From contig JAUICO010000040.1 in NCBI GenBank assembly GCA_030427825.1, positions 1 to 39,161 on the forward strand: a stretch of 39,161 nt of DNA, read 5' to 3'. The notes beneath the pieces are model-generated. The model was not told the origin of the DNA, did no database searches, and worked only from the letters and a program-made list of their open reading frames with translations. The stretch is from a bacterium. GTDB lineage: Bacteria; Myxococcota_A; Bradymonadia; REDH01. The position numbers and the translations under genes are program-made. Within the stretch, counting starts at the first letter, position 1. Each line of letters opens with the position of its first letter. This document shows positions 26,649 to 35,648 of this stretch, in pieces.

Positions 26649-27905
26649 GTGCCGGAGCAACCACCACAACTCGTCGACCACTTTTTTCGCCACGAGTACG
26701 GGCGGACGGTGAGTGCGTTGGTGCGTCGCTTCGGCGCGTCGCGAGTGGAGCTGATCGAAGACTCCGTGCAGTCGGCAATGACCGCAGCGCTGACAACGTG
26801 GGCGCGCCGTGGTGTTCCTGACAATCCGGGCGCCTGGATCATGCGAGTCTCTCGGAATCGCGTGCTCGACCACATCCGCCATCGGGGTGTGATCATGAGA
26901 CATCGCGAAAGCGCCGTCGAATCAGACCCGCCGGAAGAGGCCGTCGGTCATCTGCGCCATGAAATCAACGACGAGCTGCTCCGCATGCTTTTTGTTTGTT
27001 GTGACGAAAACCTGCAGGCGAAGACGCAGCTGATTCTCGCCCTCAAGATTCTGTGTGGTTTCAGCGTCAGCGAAATCGCGCTGCGCCTCTTCGTTAGCGA
27101 AGACGCCGTTCGCAAGCGCATCACACGCGGGCGCCGACAGCTTCGGGACGTAGCGCCCGACCTCGATGCCGCCGACATCGAATCATTGCGCGCAAGGCGT
27201 CCGCGAGTACACCACGTCCTCTACCTTCTCTTCAACGAAGGCTACAGCTCGGCACAGGCAGACTCGGCGATACGCCGAGAGCTCTGTGAAGAGGCGATTC
27301 GCCTTGCGACGATCCTGACATCACACACGGTGGCCAACACGGACTCGCATGCCCTGCGTGCGATCATGCACCTGCACCACTCGCGGATCGATTCGCGCAC
27401 ACACGAAGGCGAACTGCTGCTGCTCGAGGAGCAGGATCGAGAGCGCTGGAATCAGCAACAGATTGCGCTCGGCATGCAGTCGCTGATGCGGGCAGGCATC
27501 GACGGGCCGAAGTCGCGCTATCACATCGAGGCCGCGATCCTGATTGAGCACCTGACCGCAACGTCCTACGAGCAAACAAACTGGCCCGACATCGTACGCC
27601 TCTACGAAGCCCTCGATCGCGTGCATCCCTCGCCGCTGAACACACTGAACCGCGCGATCGCTCTCGCCGAATGGCGCGGACCCGAAGCCGGCCTTGCGCT
27701 GCTGGACACATTAACCCCGCCGGCGTGGCTCGCGCGCTACTACCTCTGGGACGCAACCCTCGGCGAGCTGCATCGCCGCTGCGGCAATATCGAGCGTGCC
27801 ACACGTCACATGGAACGCGCGGCGAAGTCGGCCCCGACGGATGCAGAGCGGCGCCGCATCGTGCGCAGAATGAGCGGTACCGCCACGAAGCGGGGGTCAG
27901 GCTGA
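26649..27905 (+). CDS. ECF42-type sigma factor with C-terminal TPR-like extension
   Basis: 418 residues from GTG 26649, with no clear ribosome-binding site. Sigma-2 at about 5-80 (VELIEDSVQSAMTAALTTW, NPGAWIMRVSRNRVLDHIR). Sigma-4 at about 106-165 (INDELLRMLFVCCDENL, ALKILCGFSVSEIALRLFVSEDAVRKRITRGR). A large C-terminal domain (about 180-418) carries VLYLLFNEGYSSA (DUF6596-type) and TPR-like helices (TLNRAIALAEWRGPEAGLALLD). This architecture and the adjacent DGPF gene define the ECF42 group, where the C-terminal domain, not an anti-sigma factor, tunes activity. No anti-sigma gene is nearby, as expected. Confidence 0.94.
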   Translation: MPEQPPQLVDHFFRHEYGRTVSALVRRFGASRVELIEDSVQSAMTAALTTWARRGVPDNPGAWIMRVSRNRVLDHIRHRGVIMRHRESAVESDPPEEAVGHLRHEINDELLRMLFVCCDENLQAKTQLILALKILCGFSVSEIALRLFVSEDAVRKRITRGRRQLRDVAPDLDAADIESLRARRPRVHHVLYLLFNEGYSSAQADSAIRRELCEEAIRLATILTSHTVANTDSHALRAIMHLHHSRIDSRTHEGELLLLEEQDRERWNQQQIALGMQSLMRAGIDGPKSRYHIEAAILIEHLTATSYEQTNWPDIVRLYEALDRVHPSPLNTLNRAIALAEWRGPEAGLALLDTLTPPAWLARYYLWDATLGELHRRCGNIERATRHMERAAKSAPTDAERRRIVRRMSGTATKRGSG

Positions 27906-27921
27906 GCGGTTCGATGCCGGC

Positions 27922-27935
27922 GCCGCACCTGCGGC
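27922..27935. terminator. Short hairpin between convergent genes
   Basis: GCCGC-ACCT-GCGGC (27922-27935) sits immediately before the kinase stop codon on the minus strand and 17 bases after the sigma gene stop. Small, with no T-run, so only a weak terminator candidate. Confidence 0.3.
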
Positions 27936-29345
27936 TTACGTCAATGCCGACGAACCGGCCGCACGCACTTCGACGACCCACTCACGCGTCGGTGCCTGCG
28001 AGTAACGCAGGTCACCGCCCTGGCGCCGCATCAGCTCGCGCGCAATGTACAGCCCAAGGCCATGCCCGCCGGTTGTCTCATCGCGCTGAAAGGGAACAAA
28101 CAATCGTTCTACCAGCTCCCCGTCGAGCAGAGCTCCGTCAGAGAACCGAATCGACACGGCCGCCTCATCCGCCACCACGCGGATCACAAGCTTCCCGGTG
28201 CCGGCGTGCTGCACACTGTTGACCAGCAGGTTGTCGACAACCTGGCTGAGAGCTTCGGCGTCGGCGTGTGCCCACGCAGCATCCGGCGCCTCCGTATCCA
28301 CACACACATCGTTCAACGCCAGAAGCTGCGACGATCTCTGAAGGCAGGCGTTCACGATCGCAACGACATCCGTGCGCTCTGTCTGCAGTTCAGCGGCACT
28401 CGACAGTGTCGCGTCAAGCAGGCGCTTCGATAACGTCACCAGCCGCTCCACATCTTCCTGTGCCCACTTCAGCGACTCACGATACTCCTCGGCTGTGCGC
28501 TCTCTGCGGAGCGCCACCTCAATCTCGCCTTTCAGCGCAGTCAGCGGCGTTCTCAGCTCATGAGACGCTTCGGCGATGAACTGTTGCTGCGCCACCATCA
28601 GCTGTTCAATTCGCCGGATCAGCTCGCCGATAGTGCTCGACAACATCGCGGTCTCTGCGGTCGCGAGCTCACCATGGAGTGGTGATGCGTAGCCGCCCTG
28701 CCCGATCGCGATGGCGTTCACATCCATCTCTTCACAGGCTCGTGATATGCGCGTCAGGTCGCTCGTTACCCGGCGTGTCGCCCACCATGCGGCCAGAACG
28801 ATCATGACCGCAGCGAGCATTGCCGCCGGAACCGCCCGCATCGTCGCCATACGAAGCGACGCGTCGATTTCGGCATGTTCAACGCCTACGACGAATGTGT
28901 AGAACTCACCATTCGGGCCCGGTGCGCGAAGCATGACGACACGCAGCATCGCATCCGATATCCCCTCAATATCCGCGAATCGAAGAGTGGCTGCACCGCC
29001 TCCCGGGGTACACACGCGCGTCACATCCGGATTCTCCCGGACGTTGCCGGTCTGCGCCTCCACATCGCAGTTCGCGTTGAGTATCAGCGCATACTTGGCA
29101 GTGATCATGCTCTGCAACGCGGGAACCTGCAGCGGCGCTTCATGCACGTGGATGCCTTGATCGTACTCGTGGAGCACATCTGCCGCGTCCTGTTGCGCCA
29201 GTCGATACAGCATCCTGTCCGTTTGCTCATGAATGTGCCGCCCGTGAATGAGCAGCAACACCACGATCAGCAGACCGACCGACAGGAATGTGGCGACGGC
29301 AACGTTGCGTACAAGGAGGTCAGTCAGTCGGCCCGGCTTTCTCAT
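27936..29345 (-). CDS. Sensor histidine kinase of the metal-efflux operon
   Basis: 469 residues. TM1 at about 13-33 and TM2 about 171-189 enclose a ~137-residue periplasmic sensor. Near the membrane it holds His34/His37/His39, then His59/His66/His68 (LHEYDQGIHVHEAP) and Cys93/Cys112, plausible metal ligands or a disulfide. A HAMP-like linker follows. H-box SHELRTPLTALKGE has phosphoacceptor His262, the N-box is VVDNLLVNSVQHA, the F-box LFVPFQR and the G2-box GHGLGLYIARELMRRQGG; the D-x-G-x-G box is degenerate (FSDGALLD). It overlaps the response regulator by four bases and should phosphorylate it. Confidence 0.94.
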   Translation of the reverse strand: MRKPGRLTDLLVRNVAVATFLSVGLLIVVLLLIHGRHIHEQTDRMLYRLAQQDAADVLHEYDQGIHVHEAPLQVPALQSMITAKYALILNANCDVEAQTGNVRENPDVTRVCTPGGGAATLRFADIEGISDAMLRVVMLRAPGPNGEFYTFVVGVEHAEIDASLRMATMRAVPAAMLAAVMIVLAAWWATRRVTSDLTRISRACEEMDVNAIAIGQGGYASPLHGELATAETAMLSSTIGELIRRIEQLMVAQQQFIAEASHELRTPLTALKGEIEVALRRERTAEEYRESLKWAQEDVERLVTLSKRLLDATLSSAAELQTERTDVVAIVNACLQRSSQLLALNDVCVDTEAPDAAWAHADAEALSQVVDNLLVNSVQHAGTGKLVIRVVADEAAVSIRFSDGALLDGELVERLFVPFQRDETTGGHGLGLYIARELMRRQGGDLRYSQAPTREWVVEVRAAGSSALT

Positions 29346-30058
29346 TCAGGCTCCTGAAGCCGGTATCCGCGACCACGAACTGTCTCAATCACCGATGCAT
29401 CGAGCCCGCGATCTCCGTCCAGCTTGCTGCGCAGATAACGCACATACACATCGACCACATTGGTTGTCGGGTCGTGCGACATCCCCCACACACGATCGAG
29501 AATTCGCGATCGCGTCAGCACTTCGCCGCGACGCGAGAGCATGTATTCGAGCAGCTCGTGTTCCCGCGGGCTGAGGTTGTGCCTCTCGCCGTCCCGCGCG
29601 ACGACGCGACGTCGGCGGTCGTAGGTCGCCGCACCGATCCGGACGGTCGCCGCTCCGGTGCTGGTGATGTCCGTTTCGTTCCTACGCAGGTTCGCACGCA
29701 ATCGGGCGAGCAGCTCGTCGAAGCTGAACGGCTTCTCGACAAAATCGTCGGCACCGTTGTCGAGTGCGAGAATCGCCGCATCTGTCCCCTTGCGTGCTGT
29801 CAGCATGATGACCGGTATCGCGATACCATCGGCGCGCCATCTGCGTAGAACGCTGAGGCCGTCGCTTCCCGGCAGCGACCAGTCGAGGAGCGCCAGGTCA
29901 TAGGGGATTCTGCCGGCCTGCTCGACCGCGCTGAGGCCGTCTTCACAGAGGTCGACACCGTATCCCTCTTCGCGCAGACCACGAACGAGAAATCGGGCCA
30001 CGCCGACGTCGTCTTCAACCACCAGAATCAGGGCTTCAGGCTGCTTGACCGTTTCCAT
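29342..30058 (-). CDS. OmpR-family response regulator of the metal-efflux operon
   Basis: 238 residues. Receiver: VVEDD (about 13-17), phosphoacceptor Asp59 in LLDWSLPGSDG, Thr87 and Lys109 in EKPFSF. The winged-helix output domain (about 140-235) has LSPREHELLEYMLSRRGEVLTRSRILDRVWG and TTNVVDVYVRYLRSKLD, ending GRGYRLQ. The start ATG lies inside the 3' end of the RND pump gene (23-base overlap) and the stop overlaps the kinase start. The layout resembles CzcRS/CusRS systems, where the regulator activates its own efflux operon, but here the regulator is last rather than divergent. Confidence 0.95.
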   Translation of the reverse strand: METVKQPEALILVVEDDVGVARFLVRGLREEGYGVDLCEDGLSAVEQAGRIPYDLALLDWSLPGSDGLSVLRRWRADGIAIPVIMLTARKGTDAAILALDNGADDFVEKPFSFDELLARLRANLRRNETDITSTGAATVRIGAATYDRRRRVVARDGERHNLSPREHELLEYMLSRRGEVLTRSRILDRVWGMSHDPTTNVVDVYVRYLRSKLDGDRGLDASVIETVRGRGYRLQEPE

Positions 30059-33000
30059 TTGCCCGAGCCTCCACGAAAAAGCGCGCGTACAGTGCCGGCA
30101 GAACGAGCAGGGTAAGCGGCGTGCACGTCACCAGTCCGCCGATAACAACGGTGGCGAGCGGCCGCTGCACTTCTGCGCCGACACCGTGCGCGATTGCCAT
30201 CGGAAGAAATCCGATACCTGCGACGCACGCGGTCATCAACACCGGGAGGAAGCGCTCCAGCGCGGATCGTCGCGCGGCTTCGCCGGCCCCAACTTCAGGG
30301 TGCAGCTCCCTGGTTCTGCTGAGCAACACGATCCCGTTCATCACGGCGATCCCCGACAACGCGATCGCGCCCACGATCGCGCTCATCGAGATCGGCATGC
30401 CACGGAGCCACAGGCTCAACACACCGCCGGAGGCAGCGATCGGGACATTCAGGAAGATCAGCAGCGCGGGCCTGAACGAGTCAAACGCGAGGTAGAGCAT
30501 CCCAAAGATGAGGAAGAGCACCACCGGAAGCATCACCATCATCCGCGTGGTCGCGCTACGCAGCTGCTCAAACTTCCCGCTCCACTCAATCCAATACCCA
30601 TCCGGCAGCGTCACCTGCTCTTCGATGAGCCTCTTCGCGTCGACGACGAAGCCGCCCAGATCGCGGCCTCGCACATTGGACTCAACGATCACGCGACGGC
30701 TGTTGGTGTCCCTTTCGATGATCGCCGCGGACCTGGAGACCTCAATGTCACCAAGCTCGGAGAGCGGCACGCTGCTACCGCTGCGGGTAACCACCGGGAC
30801 GTCGCCGATCTCTACGTTCGGTCCCGGTGTCACCATGACCACAACAGGATCCCGAAACTGCCCACGTGTCACCTCGCCGGCGGGTATGCCGCGTCTCACC
30901 GCACCGACCGTGGCGAGCACATCCTCCGCCGAGACGTTGTAAAGAGCAAGGCGGTCGGGCCTGGTACGCAGGGTCAGACTCGGGACCCCCTCCGTAGTCG
31001 GCGCGATCACATCGACAGCGCCGTCAACGCCGGACAGCAGCTCGGCGACCTGCTGTCCCAGTTGAAGCAGAGTCGCGTGATCTGTGCCGTAGATCTTGAC
31101 GCCAACGTCGCTGGTGATCCCTTCAAGCAGCTCATTGAAGCGCATCTCGATCGGCTGCGTAAACGTGAACTCCGCGCCCGGCGCCGCGGCCAGCAGGCGG
31201 CGGCTTATGGCTTCGACCAGACCCTCGGTTGTGCGCGCGGTTGTCCACGCGTCGCGCGGCGCAAGGCGAACGAGAATGTCCGCCTCCTCGAGGCCCATCG
31301 GGTCCGTGGCCAGGGCCGGCGCCCCGGTCCGCGATGCAACCCGCTCCACCTCAGGGAACTCGCGCAGCACTGTCTCCACGCGGGTTGCCTCGCGCAGCGC
31401 CTGCTCAGGGTTGAGCGACGGAATTCTGGCTGTCTGCACAACCATGTCGCCCTCTTCCAGGCGCGGAACAAACTCGACGCCCAGGGACGAAGCAACCCAA
31501 ACAGTCCCGGCAAGGAGCGCCACAGAAGCCCCAAACGCAAGCACCGGAACCCGCAGACACGCGTTGAGAACCGGCTCGTATGCTGAGAGGAGCGCCCTGG
31601 TAACAAGGGTCTTCTTGTGACGACCGGGCTTGATGACGAGGGACGATATCGCCGGAACATAGCTGAAGGTCAGAACGAGGGCGGTCGCCAAAGCAAACAA
31701 CACAGTCAATGCCATCGGACGAAAGAGCTTACCTTCCGTACCCTGCATCACCACGATCGGCAGGTACACTAACAACAGAATGCTCACGGCGAACATCACC
31801 GGCCGCGCAACACGTTGCGCCCGCTCAGCGACCTTCTCTCCGAAGCTTCCCTCGGCGGCGACCGTAATCCCCGCGATGCTCTCAACCACAACAATCGTAC
31901 CGTCGACCACGAGACCGAAATCGATAGCCCCCAGAGACATGAGGTTGCCGGAGTATCCAATCAGATACAGGCCTGTGAATGCACCTAACATCGAGAGAGG
32001 GATTACAGATGCGACGATGAGCCCGGCACGCAGATCACCAAGCAGAACCAACAGGACCAGCACAACAAGGATCCCGCCTTCGATCAGAGAGCGCGCCACC
32101 GTCGCGAGGGTGCTGCCGACGAGCTTGCGACGGTCGTAAATCCCCTCGAGATCCACATCCTCCGGCAGGCTGCTGCGTATCTCCCTGACGCGCTCATCAA
32201 CGGCGCCGGCGACCTCGAGGGCGTCCGCTCCGGCGAGCAGCTGAACCATAACAAACAGTACTTCTCCCCGGCCATCAGCCGACCCGAGCCCAACTGTCAG
32301 CGAGCGCCCGTCCACAACTCGTGCGACATCTCGCAACAGGACCGCGGTGCCGCCGACGCTCTGCACCTCAATCGCGCCGATTTCATCCAGCGACCGCGGA
32401 TTCGAGGCCGCGCGCAACAGCAGCTGTTCTCCACCAAGCGCCTGCGACCCGCCGGACTGCAGGCCGATCGCGTCGCCGATCGCGGTCTCAATATCCTCCA
32501 GCCGAACACCGAGGGCGGCGCTCCGAAATGGGTCAACCTTCACATCAATCTGCGGCGCACCACCACCCCAGACGTTCACCTCAACAACACCCTGAACCGA
32601 ACGCAGTCGCGGCTCTACATCGCGTTCAAATATCCGACTCAGCTCGGCGAGGCTGTGGGAGTCGCTGGAGAATGTGAACTGATAGACTTCGCCCAGCCCT
32701 GTGCTCGGAGGAGCGATCTCAGGGGTACCGGCGCCGGGCGGGACTTCGGCGAGCGCGGCGTCCAGGCGCTCCTTGATGAGCTGGCGCGCGAAATACATGT
32801 CCGTGCCGTCATCGAAGACCGCCGTAACGCTTGAAATGCCTGTGCGCGAGAGGCTGCGCAGCTCGCTGAGCCCCGGCGTGCCGTTCAGCGCGCGCTCGAT
32901 CGGCAGCGTTACCAGCAGCTCAACCTCTTCAGCGGCCATGCCCGGGGATGCCGTCAGCACCTGAACCTGGACGTTCGTCAGGTCCGGAAATGCGTCAAAG

Positions 33001-33110
33001 GTCATTCGGTCGACGGAGCGCGCGCCGACCGCGACAAAGGCAAGAACCCCGATCAGAACGAAGGCGCGGTGGCGAACGCTCATCTCGATGAGGCGAGAGA
33101 TGATTCCCAT
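30036..33110 (-). CDS. Heavy-metal efflux (HME) RND pump, CzcA/CusA family
   Basis: 1024 residues, full length. N-terminal TM1 followed by AFPDLTNVQVQVLTASPGMAAEEVE, the HME-RND opening. TM4 has D397-F-G-L-V-V-D403-G, the acidic pair of CzcA-like proton relays, spaced as in CzcA. Two large periplasmic loops and about twelve helices can be traced, ending in TCTPLTLLVLPALYARF. Such pumps export divalent or monovalent metal ions from the periplasm or cytoplasm through a TolC-like channel. The DFG...DG motif favours Zn/Co/Cd/Ni-type over Cu/Ag, with moderate certainty. Start is three bases after the adaptor stop. Confidence 0.95.
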   Translation of the reverse strand: MGIISRLIEMSVRHRAFVLIGVLAFVAVGARSVDRMTFDAFPDLTNVQVQVLTASPGMAAEEVELLVTLPIERALNGTPGLSELRSLSRTGISSVTAVFDDGTDMYFARQLIKERLDAALAEVPPGAGTPEIAPPSTGLGEVYQFTFSSDSHSLAELSRIFERDVEPRLRSVQGVVEVNVWGGGAPQIDVKVDPFRSAALGVRLEDIETAIGDAIGLQSGGSQALGGEQLLLRAASNPRSLDEIGAIEVQSVGGTAVLLRDVARVVDGRSLTVGLGSADGRGEVLFVMVQLLAGADALEVAGAVDERVREIRSSLPEDVDLEGIYDRRKLVGSTLATVARSLIEGGILVVLVLLVLLGDLRAGLIVASVIPLSMLGAFTGLYLIGYSGNLMSLGAIDFGLVVDGTIVVVESIAGITVAAEGSFGEKVAERAQRVARPVMFAVSILLLVYLPIVVMQGTEGKLFRPMALTVLFALATALVLTFSYVPAISSLVIKPGRHKKTLVTRALLSAYEPVLNACLRVPVLAFGASVALLAGTVWVASSLGVEFVPRLEEGDMVVQTARIPSLNPEQALREATRVETVLREFPEVERVASRTGAPALATDPMGLEEADILVRLAPRDAWTTARTTEGLVEAISRRLLAAAPGAEFTFTQPIEMRFNELLEGITSDVGVKIYGTDHATLLQLGQQVAELLSGVDGAVDVIAPTTEGVPSLTLRTRPDRLALYNVSAEDVLATVGAVRRGIPAGEVTRGQFRDPVVVMVTPGPNVEIGDVPVVTRSGSSVPLSELGDIEVSRSAAIIERDTNSRRVIVESNVRGRDLGGFVVDAKRLIEEQVTLPDGYWIEWSGKFEQLRSATTRMMVMLPVVLFLIFGMLYLAFDSFRPALLIFLNVPIAASGGVLSLWLRGMPISMSAIVGAIALSGIAVMNGIVLLSRTRELHPEVGAGEAARRSALERFLPVLMTACVAGIGFLPMAIAHGVGAEVQRPLATVVIGGLVTCTPLTLLVLPALYARFFVEARANGNGQAA

Positions 33111-33113
33111 CGA

Positions 33114-34295
33114 TTACTCACCCTCCAGAAGAAGCAGGCTCTTCATCAGGAACGCGCCGCGAGACACCACGGAGTCCCCCGCGGAGAGTCCATCGCTCAG
33201 CACAAGCGCGTCAGCGCCCCACCGGCCGACAACTTCAACCGTCACCGCAGCAGGAAGTGCAGGCGCATCTCGATCTACGAAGACCACATCGCCGCCGCCG
33301 AGCTCGGTGATCGACGCGCGTGGGACGGCGAGGGCTTCGACCGAGGCGTCGGTAATCAGGGCCGCGCGGCCGGACGCCCCCGGCACCAGAGCAATCTCAC
33401 TGTCAGTCGGCGGACGATAGAACACAGAACGCGTACGACTTGTCGCGTCCAGAACCGGCGCACGGCGGCTGAAGACAAGGCGCTGTGTGCCTCCCCCGCT
33501 TGCCGGAGAATAGTCGATTCTGCTTCCCTCCCGCGCTGCTTCGCTCCAACGTTCCGGAACCCGGATCTCAACCTCAGCGCGATCGATATCCACGACTTCA
33601 AAGCAGGAGTTCGCAGGCTGAACCCGTGTTCCCGGCGAGCACATCGACGTCGTGACGACGCCCGAGACGCCACTACGCCAGATCCAGCCGCCGTCGCGGC
33701 TGATGTTGTCGACCCATGATTGCGTCGCCGAACGCTCGCTGCGGGCTCGCCTGGCCGACGCCTCCGCTTCCCGTGCTGCGAGCTGTGCTTCCTGCAACGG
33801 GAGAGACGATTGAAAACCCGCCTCGACTCGAGCCTCCAGAGACTCTGCGTGGGCCTGCCGCTGTCTCGCAATCTCGCGCCACTCCTGCTCGGCCGTGCGC
33901 GCAGCACGCTGGTCCGGTGATTGCATCGAGGCCAGCTCAGTGCCGAGCTCAAGCTCCGCGCCCACATCCACATGAATGCCCAGAACCATCGCCTCGATCG
34001 GCGGTGCAAGAAGGTGTCGCGCGCTCATCGGAACTCGAACCTGCGCCGGCAGGTACACGAGTGTGTTGTCCTCGGCGGGCATGACCTCGACGAAGGAGAG
34101 GCGCCCGCGAATGTCGCTCGCCTCACCTGCATCATCGCCGTGTGCGACAGCGTCCGCTCCATGCGAACCGTCGCACGCCGACAACATCGCCACAGCGACA
34201 ACAGCCCACACAGCCGGAAGAGTGATGCTGAAGCGCACAGCGCCGGCAGCGAAGGGTGACCGCCTGTCGGCGGCAGGGGCCGGTAGAAGCTTCAT
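33114..34295 (-). CDS. RND efflux periplasmic adaptor (HlyD/MFP family), lipid-anchored
   Basis: 393 residues. A signal sequence ends in the lipobox LSAC (about 38-41), so the adaptor is probably anchored by lipid. The barrel/lipoyl half-motif (APPIEAMVLGIHVDVGAELELGTELASM) is followed by an alpha-hairpin coiled coil (about 132-190, rich in Arg/Glu/Ala) and the returning lipoyl half (WRSGVSGVVTTSMCSPGTRVQ). Beta-barrel and membrane-proximal domains follow (VEIRVPERW, VPRASITELGGGDVVFVDR). It bridges the RND pump and the outer-membrane channel. No C-terminal metal-binding extension is seen. ATGA overlap with the preceding outer-membrane factor gene. Confidence 0.93.
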   Translation of the reverse strand: MKLLPAPAADRRSPFAAGAVRFSITLPAVWAVVAVAMLSACDGSHGADAVAHGDDAGEASDIRGRLSFVEVMPAEDNTLVYLPAQVRVPMSARHLLAPPIEAMVLGIHVDVGAELELGTELASMQSPDQRAARTAEQEWREIARQRQAHAESLEARVEAGFQSSLPLQEAQLAAREAEASARRARSERSATQSWVDNISRDGGWIWRSGVSGVVTTSMCSPGTRVQPANSCFEVVDIDRAEVEIRVPERWSEAAREGSRIDYSPASGGGTQRLVFSRRAPVLDATSRTRSVFYRPPTDSEIALVPGASGRAALITDASVEALAVPRASITELGGGDVVFVDRDAPALPAAVTVEVVGRWGADALVLSDGLSAGDSVVSRGAFLMKSLLLLEGE

Positions 34296-35524
34296 GAGTC
34301 CTCAAGGGAATTGCGTACGATGTCTGCATGCACGCGAGACCGGTAGATGTCCGCTACCAGCCGGATTCGACGGTGTTCCGCCTCGTGCAGATCGCGCGCG
34401 GCACGGATCCGACGCTCGACGGTCTCGGACCCGGAGACGAGCGCGGCGTCTGCCATCTCGAGGCGATTCCTGAGCGGCCGGATGCAGAGGCCGTCAAGCC
34501 CGGACAGGGCGTCAACAAGTGCAAGATAGCGGTCGTGCTCCGCGTCGAGGCGGACCCGCAGTGCCTCCAGGGCAACGGTGGCCTCCGCTGCCACAGCGTC
34601 GCTCTCGGCGCGCAGTGTCGCAGCCGCGCCGGGGTCCCGGCTACGAGTCGGCAGCGTCACCGTGGCTTCAAGCCCAAGCCACGACCCGCCGGAGTCCAAC
34701 AGGTGCAGGGCCGGCCCTACGTTGATCGTCGTCGGCGACGCATCGGCGGCACGCGCTTCGCCTGAAAGTCGGGCACGGCGGGTTTCGAGCGCCGCAAGGG
34801 CCGGATGCGCTGCGGCCCGGTCGCTGAGCCCGAGCCACGGAGACGCACCCGGCGTCGCGAGGGCATCGAAGTCGGCAGGCACAGGTTCGATGCCGGTGCC
34901 GACCAGGTTGCGAAGGGTCAGGAACGCGCGCTCTCGTTCCTGGATGACATCGATCAGGTCAATCTGCAGCGCGGCCAGATCGGCGCGCAGATCCTCAAGG
35001 TCAAGCAGTGAAATGTGGCGGGCAGCGGCGGCATCCTCAAAGCGGCGCATCAACTCGCTGTAGGCACCAACATCCTCGCGCAGGTGCTCCGCGACGGCGG
35101 AGTGCATTGACCACTCAAGCCACGCGTCGACCACTGCCGACACAAAGACTTCGCGCTCGGCGATCCATTCCGCGTCGAGCTCGTCACGATATGCGGCCAG
35201 CGCCTCCTGCGTGCGGCGCGCGGCGCCTCCGACCTCAGCGACCAGGCCGGCCGAGACGACATGTTCGTAGCCGGCGCTGCTGTGTAGCGGGACACCGGGC
35301 GCTGCGCCGAACTCCAATGCGCTGATACCGCCGCGGACTCGCTGCTCCGCGACTTCGTAGCCACCGCGCCGTGCGACAAGGCTCGCCTCGGTCCGCCGCG
35401 TCCATTCCGCTCTCGCCGCTGCAACAATGTCTGCGCCCTCGTCCGGCACAGATTCCTGTGCCGCGACAAGGTCGGGGACGACGACCCACAAGATGGCCGC
35501 CAGCACGGTGCAACGCTTCCTCAT
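34292..35524 (-). CDS. TolC-family outer-membrane efflux protein
   Basis: 410 residues from ATG 35524, preceded by GAGGGATCGA. The frame continues 17 codons upstream without a ribosome-binding site. Signal peptide about 1-22 (VVVPDLVAAQ). The mature part is almost wholly helical, with long Glu/Arg/Ala-rich coiled coils in two internal halves (LREDVGAYSELMRRFEDAAAARHISLLDLEDLRADLAALQ is the conserved first-half helix pair; RAESDAVAAEATVALEALR the second-half start). It forms the outer-membrane exit duct for the RND pump. First gene of the five-gene operon. No consensus promoter stands out in the 124 bases upstream beyond a TCTAAT -10-like hexamer. Confidence 0.92.
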   Translation of the reverse strand: MRKRCTVLAAILWVVVPDLVAAQESVPDEGADIVAAARAEWTRRTEASLVARRGGYEVAEQRVRGGISALEFGAAPGVPLHSSAGYEHVVSAGLVAEVGGAARRTQEALAAYRDELDAEWIAEREVFVSAVVDAWLEWSMHSAVAEHLREDVGAYSELMRRFEDAAAARHISLLDLEDLRADLAALQIDLIDVIQERERAFLTLRNLVGTGIEPVPADFDALATPGASPWLGLSDRAAAHPALAALETRRARLSGEARAADASPTTINVGPALHLLDSGGSWLGLEATVTLPTRSRDPGAAATLRAESDAVAAEATVALEALRVRLDAEHDRYLALVDALSGLDGLCIRPLRNRLEMADAALVSGSETVERRIRAARDLHEAEHRRIRLVADIYRSRVHADIVRNSLEDS

Positions 35525-35648
35525 TCGATCCCTCGCAGGTGCGATTCGGCGACAGTGTGCTGCCGCGAGACGCATCGTGCTTGAGAAGAACGATTAGAAT
35601 TTTCTCATCCGCCCCCTACTCTTTGACCGCGGGGCGCGAGATCGGGTC

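Noticed and set aside
30045..31586. 513-codon open frame on the plus strand
   Set aside because: Antisense shadow of the RND pump gene; composition is Arg/His/Gln-rich, typical of GC-rich antisense frames.
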